DNA from: Mytilus edulis
Taxonomy: Eukaryota; Mollusca; Bivalvia; Mytilida; Mytilidae
Length of the DNA stretch: 64,000 bases
Assembly (NCBI RefSeq): GCF_963676685.1
Contig: NC_092345.1
Span: 45,157,838-45,221,837 of the forward strand
Direction of reading: 5' to 3'
The notes below the pieces were generated by a model that saw only the letters and a list, made by a program, of their open reading frames with translations, made no database searches and had not been told where the DNA came from. The translations under genes and the position numbers were made by a program. Positions 1 through 10,775 of this stretch are shown piece after piece. The stretch's first letter is position 1; every line of letters starts with the position of its first letter.

Positions 1-2680
1 TGTCATGCGTTTTCCAGACTGTTTGTGAAGTTTCAACACTAAATCCACGGGGTGTGTATTGATTGCAATTATTGTGGGAGACGGTGATTCCTTTAATAAA
101 TACTTTCGAACTAGCTTCCAAAAACTAAGAGAACATTTAACTCGGTGTTTTTTGTCTATTTGTCTTTTAGTTTTATTAGTTTTATGATACTGTTTGTTTG
201 TGCTATTACCAATCTTTTGATGTATGACCTAAGCCAAGTACAACTGATTATCACAGTAAGCTTGAACATATATTATTATATGAGTAGCAGAAGACAAAAT
301 CAACAATCTGAGATAATAAAAATGTAATGTCATGTCTTGTTAACTTAAAATATTAAGCAATTCTAAGTTATAAGTAACCATAATGCGTTTTCGAAGGTCA
401 ATATATAGGTTACACTTTCTATCTTATTACTGGCTTATACAAAGACAAATGTTTTTACTTGATATTTTATCAAACAAAAATCCATATGGTTGCAAAACAA
501 AGATACAAAGAGGACAAGCAGAAACCACAGGTAGTTGAATGACAGACTACACATCAATCACAAGAATAAAGACGAAAAGACAAAACAAAGTCCATCAAAT
601 ACATCAATAAAAGCAAGATTATGTAAAACGAAGCGGTGATGTTTTGACAATAATGTCAGTTGATTAGTTTTTTTTCACCCGCTATTAAGCTAGTCATTAG
701 TACGACAAGACGGTTAAAAAATCAAGATACAAACATGTAGACATTAAGATGCAATTTTTAATTTTTGTTAGGGGAGGGAGAAGGGGGCGTATGGAGCTAC
801 ATTGTAAATGCATATTCTTCTAACATGTCAATCTCCTAACGTTGTGTTGTATGTTGCCCCCTTTTTCAAAATCCTGGAAGAGCATCTAAATGGCATTAAA
901 GATTTAAAATTTCTTTGATCTTAGAATAAAGAACTATCTTTCTTTGTCCATCATACAGAATTGTTTGCATGTCGGGCCTTCTGACTCCGTTTAATAAAGT
1001 AGGGTAGTTTTCAGGCTATGTTACATACACGATAGAAGCAATATATATCATATTGGTAGTTTAACAACTATTACCCATGTCACATTTTGATATTACATGT
1101 CTTTGATATCTTAGCTTGAAATTTCGAAATTTCACATTGCAATTGTAAAACGTATATATTTTCAATTTTCAATACTGATACAGAGTTATATCTATAAAGC
1201 AATTGTTCAGAAAATTAAATAATATAAGCCTGGTTTATCAAATATATCAAACACTTGTTACAAATGTACCGTTTCTTATAATGTACATATATAATAAGAT
1301 TTAATCATTAAGCATTAAATCAATTTAATAAATTGAGATTGTCGTCTGCTTAACTAGAGTTAACTTTTCTTTAATTTTTAAGGACTTAAGCGTCTATTGT
1401 TAACCTATATAATTTCATAAGCGGTTTTCCCGCTTTTTTTTTGTATAAAATTGCATGCTTTTCTTGATTTGTTCATTGCGTGATTTGAACTCTGAAGGAA
1501 AACAAAAACCCACCCTATCCTACCTTTGAGAATATTTTCCTGCTGTTTGTTGTAGATTTTCAGATATTGTTAAAAGAAGCGTCATGGATTGGACAGAATG
1601 TTATACGAATACAGATTTATACTAAAGGACTGAATTTATCACAGTTGGCGTCTGGTAGCCCAGTTGCCATTTTTAGAAAGCATATGATGGTTTTTTTATT
1701 ATTTTTATTATGATCATATATTAGTTTGTCTTACAATTTGTCTACATTTGTATAACGAAGGTAATCTGGAGTCGTTGGAAATATTACGAGGGAATTCAAC
1801 GAATTTGGGTTATCTTTTATCTGGTATATCGAATTCCTAAATTGACTAAAAAACATTTTGCAGCTTTCGTTAAAAAACGGATTTCCTCTTGCCTTGTAGG
1901 TGTTTTTTCTTTATCATATGCTATTGGCAGTAAAAATGAAATGGCTATTGCGGTTTAAATAGTACGTTCGAATCCCGCTGAATTGTTGCGTTGATGTTAG
2001 ACATGATGTCTCTCAAAATATATAATAAAAGCCAGATTCTTTTTAAAGATGTATTAGTTGAATTTGTCATGTTTAGGTTGTGCTTTTATGTTAATACTCT
2101 CCAGCAACAAAAGTCACAATATTTGAATTAATTAGTGACAATTAGACATTTCAGAGACTTTTGTTTTGTGTCAACACGCAAAATCTTTTATGAAAATTAC
2201 AGCTTTCGTGTAAAGAAAAACGGATTTCCTCTTGCCATGTAGGTGTTTTTTCTTTATCCTATTCTATATGTTATAAAATATTTTCCAAGTAGAAGGGAAA
2301 AGCGTGTAATTATTTTTCATTCAGAAAACTTTCATACAATGTACACGCTAGCTCCTAGCGCAGTGCACATAAACTTGATATATGCGTCATTTAATATTGT
2401 AGGACGATCTGGAGAAATAGTTGAAATTTTGAAAAAGTTTTAAATTAAAACATCATAGAAATAAATGTAAGTGACAATACAGTATAACCTATATGTCGAT
2501 AATGACAAAGGATAAGACCAAGAAAAAACATACAACTTGTCGTATAACTAAATCACAGTTGTCTTTCTTCTTCTAATAAAGCATCATTGATAATAAAATA
2601 AATCAAGTGTATATGTTCCGTTTCAAATTGCCAAAGAGATGTAAAAGGAAAAAAAGAATTGACAAACATACCAATCTCCA
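1..2680. other. Gene-free stretch of U1
   Basis: I see no convincing gene. Short open frames (145-327, 2243-2443) lack recognisable domains and lie in AT-rich DNA. The first 1.35 kb is also related at lower identity to 12650-14500 and 38280-39700, for example the landmark cgggccttctga near 975, 13322 and 38972. That relation marks U1 as a member of the four-copy unit family. Confidence 0.6.
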
Positions 2681-2689
2681 AGGATAATT

Positions 2690-2870
2690 CGACATTGGAA
2701 ATCCCTAATTAAACGGCAAGATCAAAAGCTAAAACACATATAAAAAAAAAAGGGAAACCACTGTCATTTTCCTGACTTGGTATATTCCTCATTTAGAAAA
2801 TGGTTGATTTAATCTGGTTATATAGCTAGTTAAACCTCTCTCTTATATGACGGTTGCAAATACATGCAAT
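2690..2870 (-). repeat. Repeat family R1, partial
   Basis: On the minus strand this carries the R1 order: an accepting motif like accaggttcaatccacca (degenerate here), then the core resembling ccaagtcaggaatatgacag, then the tract ending in an attaggga-type segment. It has diverged from the better copies at 22150 and 35049. The same insertion is at 59445-59605 in U4. Confidence 0.6.
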
Positions 2871-3814
2871 AATAAGAAAATTAGACGAATAGATATTCCT
2901 TAATAAATTTTAATTTCAATCTATTGTAAATTAAAGTCTCGGAAAGACTAGAAGAATTCGCAGGACATTTACAAGTGATTATCTATGATGATACAGTATA
3001 CAGTAATATAATCATATAAAACTTTACCCTAATACTTTACAACCATTATCTTTTCTTGGCTAAACTAAGTTTGTATCATACTTATGCATATGTATTTTAT
3101 CAGTAAATTTCATAGATTTGATTAAAACAAAAATATCCAGATTGGATGAATGTAATATTTCAAACCCTCTGTAAAGGGATATTTCATGAAAATATTTATC
3201 TATCTGGACAAATAAGAAATTTTGTTTCTGAACTTATTCTCGTAAAATAGCTTTATTAATCATAAATTTCAAAATATGTAGTTTATCGATATGGAGGAAA
3301 AACTAAAGCAAATACAAAAAAAAAAAAAAGTAAAAAATCAGGGAATCACAAATATTCCAAAAAGAGCGAGCATGGTGCATTGACAGTGCAATTGTCTCCT
3401 GATATTCATGAATCGTTCGCATTGCCAATTCACTCTCATGGCCAAACCAAGTATTTGTGTCAAATTTTGTTTTGTCGGTTGCAAAGGACAATAAACAATA
3501 ATAAGTTTCCATATCTGAAAATCGGTTAAGAACCTGATCAATAACTAATTTTCAATACTTCGAATTGGGAAGGAATGTTCATAGCAACATTTTGTAAATA
3601 TTTGCCATAAAAAGGCATCTAAATGATCTCTAAATTTGTGTCTAAAATACAATTTCAATTCTTTTGATTGATACCTTTTCAGACACCATTGCTTTTTCTT
3701 TCTAGACATTCAAAAAAAAAGGTGCTATTCATGTTATTTTCTTTATTAAATCGTGTCGAAACGGTCTTGCATAAAGCATAAATCGACATTACAATAATAT
3801 CTAGTATTATAAAA

Positions 3815-3985
3815 AAAGATGATGTAGTATGATTGCCAATGAGACAACTGTCCACAAGAAACCAAAATGATACAGACATTAACAACTATAGGTCACCGTA
3901 CGGCCTTCAACAATGAGCAAAGCCCATACCGCATAATCAGCTGTAAAAGGCCCGATAAGACAATGTAAAACAATGTTGATATTGA
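3815..3985 (+). repeat. Repeat family D (short dispersed element)
   Basis: It contains tgattgccaatgagacaact, then cacaagaaaccaaaatgatac, ctataggtcaccgtacggcc and ttcaacaatgagcaaagccc in order. The same ordered motifs recur at 6421, 12220 (minus), 27302, 37035 (minus), 56180 (minus) and 60557. It is a high-copy, short, non-coding element; I do not assign a class. Confidence 0.8.
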
Positions 3986-4218
3986 AATATATATTCTATC
4001 AAACTAAATGTAGCTCTTAAAACATATTAAACAATTTCGATGTTCATATTAACATACTTTGAAGTTTATATTATTCTTTGACTGACTACTCAAGATTGGA
4101 TCAATAAAAAATCAACTTGGTACAAATGCAAGACCGCAATACTAACTGGGTATTGCTACCTGACCAAACGACTTGTTGGTAACTACACATTAACCTTCGA
4201 TTAGTTAACAATTCTGTA

Positions 4219-5330
4219 TGTGATCAAAATGTAAATTTATTGATACAACAATGCAACTGTTTTCTTTTTTTTCCTCTATCTGCAACATATTTGATGCATG
4301 ACTTTTCTGACTTTTTTGCTTTTAATACGAATAAGATTCGATTACTTTTTTTTAATCGCTCTATGTTTAAAACGAAAGTGATACAACACAAGGAGACATG
4401 ACTTCACATTTTCTACTGAGTTACAGTTATTTTGAGAGCAAGTTTGTGCCACATGTGGAGCAGGATTTACTTACCCTTTCGGAGCACCTGAGATGACCCC
4501 AAATTTTTGGTAGGGTTTCGTGTTGCTTTGTCTTTATTTTTCTATGTTATGTCTTCTGTACTATTATTTGTCTGATTGTCTTCTTATTTTTAGCCATGGT
4601 GTTGTCAGTTTAATTTCAATTTATGAGTTTGATTGTCTCCCTGGTATCTTTGGTCCCTCTTTCGTCATACTTTTCATATGTGAACAATGTAATTGTGTTC
4701 CTTTTGTTCTCCCACTGCAAATCCCAAATGTTTGATCATTTTCGATTTACTTTTAATTTGTTTAATATGAAATCTGTTCTAATGACTAATGTTTACCTGT
4801 TACAATCGTTAAAACGCATGTTGCTTTTTTTTACTTTTTTATAATGTGCAGGCGTAAGAATAGATGATTGATTTCATAAACTGGCTTTTTCAAATATTTT
4901 GTGAATTTGATTATACAACTCGCTAAACACTCTCGTAATTTTGACTGTGTTATAACTTCTTTAAATGTTTTACCTTGAGAAGGTTCTGTATAAATTCTGC
5001 TACTTTTTAATAATTCTGAATCTCTTTAATTATTTAATTATGTCTAATTCGTAATAGCATTCAAAAATACATGACAACATATCACTCAGTGAAAAACATG
5101 AAGATGACTGTTGACAATTTAGATGAATCATTGCACTAGATAAAAAAAATAACACTGAATTTCAGAAAAATGTCTGTGATTGTAATCTTCAGGTTTTTGT
5201 TTCCATTAATTTTCTGGAGAAAAAAATGCTAGCGTTTGGAGATATAATCCCTTAACGACAGAACTAACATTTATCATTTTTGCCTTAATTCAAATCTCAG
5301 ATTTTCAAATTAAAAGTGTAATAGAACTTT
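4219..5330. repeat. Block Y, copy 1
   Basis: This 1.1-kb block recurs at 20758-21800 (downstream of U2) and 60962-62070 (U4) in the same orientation. It begins with tttattgatacaacaatg and includes a retroelement 3' tail (about 4440-4690). There is no coding content. Its right edge (about 5250-5325) also matches one end of block X at 55735-55800 in inverted orientation. Confidence 0.85.
4440..4690 (+). mobile_element. 3' tail of a reverse-transcriptase retroelement (no coding part)
   Basis: It shares the order cacatgtggagcaggat, cggagcacctgagat, ttttggtagggtttcgtgtt, gccatggtgttgtcagttta and ccctggtatctttggtccct with the region directly downstream of the RT reading frame at 37408-37973. It is therefore the 3' non-coding end of that family, strongly 5'-truncated. 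Confidence 0.75.
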
Positions 5331-5494
5331 TTAAATGTTTCTGTTGCTGTTTCACATGACTAAATGTTGCAAACATATACATCCCACAGACTTTTTGTGT
5401 TTGTGTCATGGAGACTTATATAGGAACGCATGTTCGGGAACCCTGGGAAAGAAATTGATATGTTTAACCTAGTTTAATTCCCGCTTTATACTAT

Positions 5495-5640
5495 GAGTCC
5501 TATGGTTTCTAACCCATTCATGAACCCGGAGGTTGTGGATGCGTTATCCTCTTTGCATGACAAATATGTCGTTGTTCCAGCAGATAAAGCCTCCAATAAT
5601 ATTTTTTTCGTATGTGAAAACCATATTAAACGTGTATCGT
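5495..5640 (+). pseudogene. Reverse-transcriptase fragment (upstream part)
   Basis: A short frame reads NPEVVDALSSLHDKYVVVPA followed by DKASNNIFFVCE. From memory, the segment K-Y-V-V-V-P-A-D-K-A is typical of the part upstream of the catalytic domain in molluscan RT elements (Penelope-like or non-LTR; class not settled). The frame then degrades. The same fragment is at about 62230-62375 in U4. Confidence 0.6.
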
Positions 5641-5889
5641 TTGTAGTCCAAATAATTATAAAATAGCCTTTTAATCATTGTTATCATAATTGTTCGGACT
5701 GGTATTGTGAAAATAATTGTATGAAGTTCAAGATTTGATGGAAGATGTGCGTTGCTGTTCTGCAGTTTGCATATTGTGTCGACTATTATATCATTTGTGT
5801 GTGCGTTTCTATGTGATAAGTGTTCTTGTGTGTGTTTGTGCTGTATTTCTGTCATGTAGTGTTGTCATTTTAGCGATATTTGTTAACAT

Positions 5890-6170
5890 TGTCATATAAG
5901 CGGGAGGTTTGGCTAACCATAAAACCAGGTTTAACCCACCATTTTTTCTTTAAATGTCCTGTACCAAGTCAGGAATATGGCAGCTGTTTTCATATTAGTT
6001 CGTTTCTATGTATGTTGGAGTTTGTTTTTGTTGCACTACAGTGTCCCTGTTGTTCCTTTGTTTTCCTCTTATAGTTGATGTGTTTCCCTCGGTTTTAGTT
6101 TGTAACCCGGATTTGTTTTCTCTCAAATCGATTTATGACTTTTGAACAGCGGTATACTACTGTTGCATTT
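5890..6170 (+). repeat. Repeat family R2
   Basis: It reads gaggtttggcta, ataaaaccaggtttaaccca, then core tgtaccaagtcaggaatatg, then ttccctcggttttagtttgt, ending in acagcggtatactactgttg. The same order is at 42535-42968, 54240-54480, 62625-62905 and, reversed, at 6731 and 51555. The terminal motif marks the family's 3' end. Confidence 0.8.
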
Positions 6171-6420
6171 TGTAATGATATAAGAGGCATTTCTTTTTAC
6201 TAGTTACATTTGTTTTTCATTTTTGTCCAAGAAAACTACTATTTGTATGGTGTACATACACAACAAAGAAACTTATATTGGCATCTTCAAACCACAATGT
6301 TTAAGGTAATTCTATAATTGATTGTTGGGAAATTGCGATATTACTACAAATCTAAAACCAATTGTCTGGTTTAATATGCATGCATTCTTTACAAATGTGC
6401 ATCTATTTAAAGAATATGAA

Positions 6421-6580
6421 AATAAGGAGATGTTGTATGATTGCCAATGAGACAACAGTTTTCTATCCCCCAGAGCAGTCAATGAAGTGGATGTAAGCAA
6501 TTAAAGGCCATTGTACGGCTTTCAACAATGCGGAAATAAAGACCCCGACATGAAAAACGAAAAAACCAACGGCTTATAAA
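6421..6580 (+). repeat. Repeat family D
   Basis: It carries tgattgccaatgagacaaca and the downstream tacggctttcaacaatg. It is diverged, lies about 350 bp beyond the carboxypeptidase stop, and is duplicated at 63158-63315. Confidence 0.7.
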
Positions 6581-6730
6581 TAATTAAAAAAATACGAAAA
6601 AAACAGAATGTGTATTCAATAGTTTATTACCCTTCTTCATTCATGTATTTCCCTACCTTTGATATATATGTAATGTCGATTTTTAATGACAGATAATCTA
6701 GTAAATATATAAGTTTCTGTTTATGCGTAA

Positions 6731-6888
6731 ATAAGGCAACAGTAGTATACCGCTGTTCAAAACTCATAAATCCATGGACAAAAAACAAAATCGGGATAAC
6801 AAACTAAAACCGAGGGAAACGCATTAAATATAAGAGGAAAACAACGACATAACACTAAAATGTAACACACATAGACAAAATCCCATAC
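6731..6888 (-). mobile_element. R2-family insertion specific to U1
   Basis: On the minus strand it ends in caacagtagtataccgctgt reversed, the R2 terminus. U4 lacks it: there tttatgcgtaaa runs almost directly into actttattcaa at about 63460-63483. The comparison defines an occupied and an empty site. The insert abuts the poly(A) signal of the carboxypeptidase gene. Confidence 0.75.
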
Positions 6889-6894
6889 TTTATT
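6889..6894 (-). terminator. Poly(A) signal of the carboxypeptidase gene
   Basis: AATAAA on the minus strand, 37 bases beyond the stop codon. The equivalent in U4 is at 63475-63480. In U1 the sequence beyond it is the R2 insertion. Confidence 0.6.
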
Positions 6895-6931
6895 CAATTT
6901 AATAAGACATTATTTTCCTGCGTTTGTTGCC

Positions 6932-7909
6932 TTAAGAAGCAATTTCAGCGCAGACACAGTCAACCCAGGCAACAATGGCATCAGTTGTTTCTTCAGAGGT
7001 CGGAATAATTTGATCCTCTGGCAGTAAATGACCAAATGTACCATTATCTCGTAGCTCAATTTCGTAAGAAAATTTAATGCCCGCTGATTTTGCGTAATCC
7101 ACAGCTAACCCTCCAATCGTTGGGAAGAAATCTGTGATTTTACCATATGTATACGGGATTCCATTTCTATCTGTTGCTGCTGCAGTGGCAATTTGAGCAC
7201 ACTTCGCTAGAGTTGCATCATCCGGTACTAAATCAAACGTATATCCCCAGGGATAGATCAACATCTGACCAAAAGCATGCACCCCTAAATAACCAACAAA
7301 ATCAATACCCCGGTTCACTATAACATCTCTCGCTGCTTGACTTTCCAATTCACTGAAACTTTGCGGACCTGAATATGAAAATAAATTGCAAGGATCATCT
7401 GAACCTCCATTAGCTGGATCCCATTCCATCCCAAAATTTCTGTTCAGGTCAGTGCCAACACATGTTTCATTAAATGGGTTTCTGTTTTTTCTCCAAAGTC
7501 TTTCCACATTCATAGAGTATACGTAACCATCCGGGTTTAGAACAGGTATTAAGTACCAGTCAAACTTTTTCACCAACTGGATCCCTGTTTGGGTGTTTTT
7601 GAGAAAGTCCATAAAGTAAAGACAGAAGGCAATCGATATGAATTCTCTTGAATGAATTCCACATTCAACCAAAATCGCCTTCTTTTTGCAACCACAATAT
7701 GGTGCCCTAGCATTAGTTGACATTGTTATCATATTAATACTCCTTCCTTCATACGTAGTACCAATACTTTCTAACCTCGACTTAACTCTGCCTTTGAAAG
7801 AATCCAAAGTGGTCAAATACCTCTCTATATCATCAAGTTTATTATATATGCTAAAGTCAAACGCAAAGCAGCCTAGTGCAAAGAACAAGATTAAAATGGA
7901 CTGTTTCAT
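6932..7909 (-). CDS. Secreted M14A metallocarboxypeptidase, no propeptide, single coding exon
   Basis: The 325-residue product should remove C-terminal residues from peptides outside the cell. Residues 1-16 (MKQSILILFFALGCFA) form a signal peptide, and the catalytic domain starts at once near residue 19. Zinc ligands are H86 and E89 (in GIHSRE) and H211. The catalytic glutamate is E285 (in IELRD). Substrate-binding R140, N156 and R157 (DLNRNF) are present, as is the conserved C150-C174 pair. By alignment from memory to bovine CPA, Tyr198 and Tyr248 are both Phe here (F213, F262), and position 255 is hydrophobic, suggesting A-type specificity. The propeptide of about 90 residues usual in M14A zymogens is absent, and the whole domain lies in one exon. 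I start at 7909 because an acceptor (ttttttatttcag, minus) ends 9 bases upstream. The longer open frame adds only a microsatellite-encoded Ile tract. Confidence 0.9.
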   Translation of the reverse strand: MKQSILILFFALGCFAFDFSIYNKLDDIERYLTTLDSFKGRVKSRLESIGTTYEGRSINMITMSTNARAPYCGCKKKAILVECGIHSREFISIAFCLYFMDFLKNTQTGIQLVKKFDWYLIPVLNPDGYVYSMNVERLWRKNRNPFNETCVGTDLNRNFGMEWDPANGGSDDPCNLFSYSGPQSFSELESQAARDVIVNRGIDFVGYLGVHAFGQMLIYPWGYTFDLVPDDATLAKCAQIATAAATDRNGIPYTYGKITDFFPTIGGLAVDYAKSAGIKFSYEIELRDNGTFGHLLPEDQIIPTSEETTDAIVAWVDCVCAEIAS

Positions 7910-7935
7910 CCTGTTTTTCTGAAATAAAAAAAGTA
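7910..7935 (-). promoter_or_regulatory. Splice acceptor before the carboxypeptidase start
   Basis: On the minus strand, ttttttatttcag is followed by nine bases and then ATG. This implies an intron in the 5' leader, with the first exon somewhere beyond about 8 kb. I could not place that exon or the promoter. Confidence 0.55.
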
Positions 7936-7960
7936 GATAATTATATATATATGTACATAA

Positions 7961-8002
7961 AATAATAATAATAATAATAATAATTATTATTATTATTATT
8001 AC
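7961..8002. repeat. Palindromic (AAT)n(ATT)n microsatellite
   Basis: Seven or more aat units pass directly into att units, giving a self-complementary tract of about 40 bp in the inferred 5' intron of the carboxypeptidase gene. It could extrude as a hairpin. It is the source of a false poly-isoleucine extension. Confidence 0.9.
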
Positions 8003-8009
8003 AATAGTT

Positions 8010-9000
8010 TCTAGTATCAGTGATGGTAGCATAGTTCTAATTTGTATTGTATTAATTCCTTTAATATTTGCAAACATTGAAACAAACAGAGAGCATTTTG
8101 CTATGATCGCTCACCTGGACACATTGTCTTAGGGGACAGTCATTTGATTCTAGATTTTAGGACCAGCTTGGATCAGTATGTTAGATCAAAATAAAAATAT
8201 CTAAATAGGTAGAAATTGGCTTTAAAATAAATAATATGAATTATATTCTAAAGAAAATCAGTAAAATGTAAAATTACTTCAGTTATTAAATTCTACTTTC
8301 AAAATTTTTTATTTTTCTTTCCCTGCTTAGATCTTATCACTTAAACAATGATCTGTGAATAATATTTCTTTAGTTGACAACATTTTGTAGTCGCATAAAA
8401 GATAGATCGACTGGGAATAAAGGATGGAATAGAATAGAAAGGTAGTATAAAATTAAGTTAGCCTACTATAATTCCTAGATAAAGGTAATTCTCTAAAGTG
8501 TATTCTTTTTTCTTAAGTTTAATATTTTACATTTACAAATTTCAGATAATACGCCATATAATTAAATTTTATTTTGCTTAAAAAAAGCGACAAGAAAAAA
8601 AATCTAACAAGCTTATAAATGTTTTGTGTTTCCTAGGATGCACGAAGAAATATACATAACGTGCGTTACTTATATATTGTAGAGTGACATATATATATAT
8701 TGATCAGTTTTTAAAAGAAATCAAATCAACATGTCCTTGGCGGACAAATAACAGTGTATTTGTGATAATGTTACTATTATTATCGAATAAAAAATTCAAG
8801 TATTACAATGTCAGTGCATTATAGTGACTTAGCACGGTTGTATCTATTCTAGCAATTTTTTCAAATGTACTTGTTTGTCATTTGTATTTTGCCTGCTCGG
8901 GCTTTTTCTTAACTAGTTCAGAATGCACAAACAGAGATAAAAGATCCAGAGTATTGATTAGACTATTTTCACATTTTGTTTGGTCTCCAGAATATACAAT
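8010..9000. other. Upstream region of the carboxypeptidase gene, no other gene seen
   Basis: AT-rich with no recognisable coding sequence. It should hold the 5' leader exon and promoter of the carboxypeptidase gene, but no TATA or donor site stands out enough to name. Confidence 0.5.
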
Positions 9001-9245
9001 TATTCTAAAGTTCACCTGCTCTGCTGTATATAGTTATCAAAGGTACCAGGATTATAATTTAATACGCCAAACGCGCGTTTCGTCTACATAAGACTCATCA
9101 GTGACGCTCAGATCTAAATAGTTGTAAAGCCAAACAAGTACAAAGTTGAAGAGCATTTGAGGACCCAAAATTCTAAAAAAGTTATGCCAAATACAGCTAA
9201 GGTAATTTATTCCTGGGATAAGAAGATCCTTAGTTTTTCGAAAGT
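9000..9245 (-). mobile_element. Retrozyme-like repeat family R3, copy with intact ribozyme
   Basis: On the minus strand the body reads gctgtatttggcataac, tgggtcctcaaatgctcttc, aactttgtacttgtttggct, then the hammerhead, then taatcctggtacctttgata. Related bodies are at 10070, 15431 (minus), 18530, 42285, 45905, 52100 (minus) and 52385 (minus). It is non-coding. The hammerhead plus dispersal fits animal retrozymes, which are known (from memory) in mussels. Confidence 0.7.
9064..9107 (-). ncRNA. Hammerhead ribozyme, complete core
   Basis: Minus-strand order: stem I 5' half GCGTCA (9107-9102); core CTGATGA (9101-9095); stem II GTCT/AGAC with loop TATGT (9094-9082); core GAAA (9081-9078); stem III of two pairs with loop GCGC (9077-9072); U16.1 and H17 as T-T (9071-9070); stem I 3' half TGGCGT (9069-9064). 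Stem I pairs over six positions, two of them G-U. The predicted cut is after 9070. The cleavage triplet is GUU rather than the best GUC. The two-pair stem III matches the minimal hammerheads of Penelope-like elements and animal retrozymes, which may act as dimers. Confidence 0.75.
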
Positions 9246-10065
9246 TTCATAGTTTTGTAAACAGGAAATTTATAAAAATGATCATATAATTGTAGTATAT
9301 TATTTCAAAGTTGAAGTGAAGAAGGTGCACGATGTATGCATTTTCACTGGTTCTGACTAAATTTACACTTAAAATTTTCATAATTTTACCACTAAACTGT
9401 TATTTACAGACTCTTGAGAGTTGACAAAGTCTTAATCTTTACTGATATGGTAACCTTCACAACACCCTTTTGTTTGAGATGTGCTTTTTGAAAGAATATT
9501 TGTATGCAGAAGCTATAAAATACATATTTTTGGCGTATTTTCTTTTTTTTGAATAGGGTCATATAAATGGTTACTATGGTAGCCACCATCTTAAATTGAC
9601 ATTTATCTCTTCAAATAGAGTTTAATTAATATTTATATATAATTAGATCCAATTGAACTAAATTTTCTTCATTTTTAACTTAAAATTAATTTTTTTTTAC
9701 AGCTTCAAAAAACTGTAAAAGGAACTTTTTTATTATTATGTTATATATTGTTATTATATGCTTCGATCATTGTCTTCATGATGACAAATAAAGAATATGA
9801 CCTCAGAACAGTTTGCTTCATGTTTTATATGCAAAGAAAACGGTAATGTCACTGATTGAAAGACTCTTGTAGAAGCCTTATTTGATGATGAATGGTAACC
9901 AGGGCAACCGAAACTCTGTGTATCAATATTATACCAAATTTCAAACAAGGGTGACATATGAGTATTACCTACCAAGTTTCATTGAAATTTGAGGTCCTCA
10001 CTTTCCCATCCTATATCAGAAATTTTGATGCTTACAGAGAACAGCTCTTAATATCTAATTTTGAA
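9245..10065. other. Intergenic, nothing recognised
   Basis: AT-rich sequence without a supported gene or a repeat I can name. Confidence 0.5.
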
Positions 10066-10069
10066 TAAT

Positions 10070-10330
10070 CCTGGCCGTATTGGTCACAACTGTTTGGAAC
10101 TTTTGGTCGTCAGTGATCTTCAATTTTTACTTGTTTTGGCTTTCAAACTTTTTTTTGTCATCTGGGCGTCACTGGTTAGTCTTGTGTGGACGTAACACAC
10201 GTCTGGCATATTATTTTTTTGTAACCTGGTACCTTTTGTTGGCTATTATTCGTTTGTTTCTGTGTCCTATATTTATTGTTGTCCTGTCATGTATTGTTGT
10301 CAGGTAATGTTGTCATGTAAAGTTGCATTT
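10070..10330 (+). repeat. R3-family repeat with decayed hammerhead
   Basis: It contains ttttggtcgtcagtgatctt, ctgggcgtcactggttagtc and ggacgtaacacacgtctggc. The ribozyme positions are recognisable but broken: CTGGTTA replaces CTGATGA and GTAA replaces GAAA. It should not self-cleave. It is closer to 42285-42535 than to 9000-9245. Confidence 0.7.
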
Positions 10331-10449
10331 TAATGTTATACTTAACAATTTAGCCATCTTGTAAACAGTTATTCCATTGTATTACACAAAACACAAACTG
10401 GCAGAATGGTTTTGGTAAATATTCAGTATTGTAGAAATAGTTACAGAGG

Positions 10450-10775
10450 TTTTGTTTGTTTTGATATTGGTGACAAATGATGACTGCTGTACCCATATTT
10501 TGAAAATTTTACCTATTATGTCTGTTTTGATCACACATCGTTGTAAATATAATGGAATTCGATGCGACTGGCATACAAGTGAGAGATTTAGAGCTATAAC
10601 ACCAGGTTCAATCCACCATTTTCTACTTTTGAAAACTTCTGTACAAAGCCAGGAATATGAAAATTGTTGTCCATTCGTTTGATGTGTTTTATTATTTGAT
10701 TGTGCCATTTGATTAGGGACTTTCTGTTTTGAATTTTCCTCGGAGTTCAGTATTTTTGTGATTTTACTTTTCATT
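10450..10775 (+). repeat. Repeat family R1
   Basis: It holds tgatgactgctgtacccat, caccaggttcaatccaccat, core tacaaagccaggaatatg, and the terminal cctcggagttcagtattttt followed by gtgattttactttt. It is a near full-length copy when compared with 35049-35485. Confidence 0.8.

Larger units (their letters stand above)
1..7414. repeat. Segmental duplication unit U1 (near-identical partner of 56610-64000)
   Basis: This stretch matches 56610-64000 in direct orientation with only scattered substitutions and small indels. Position 1 pairs with 56610 and 7414 pairs with 64000. Both copies run off the window, so true ends are unknown. It includes the 3' two thirds of the carboxypeptidase gene. Differences include a repeat present only in U1 (about 6731-6888) and about 140 bp present only in U4 (about 58301-58440). 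Unmerged haplotypes in the assembly would look the same as a recent duplication. Confidence 0.93.

Noticed and set aside
1942..1975. Possible tRNA (A-box-like tggctattgcgg and perfect B-box GTTCGAATCC)
   Set aside because: The boxes are only 12 bases apart, and no acceptor, anticodon or T stem forms. At most a tRNA-derived scrap; repeated in U4.
2243..2443. 66-codon frame conserved between U1 and U4
   Set aside because: The whole duplication is nearly identical, so conservation carries no coding signal; no domain or codon bias seen.
5544..5855. 103-codon minus-strand frame, also at 62279-62590
   Set aside because: It is the reverse of the RT fragment and the sequence next to it and has no protein features of its own.
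7910..8077. N-terminal extension of the carboxypeptidase frame with a long Ile run
   Set aside because: The Ile run is encoded by the ATT microsatellite, and a splice acceptor lies between it and a good signal peptide start at 7909.
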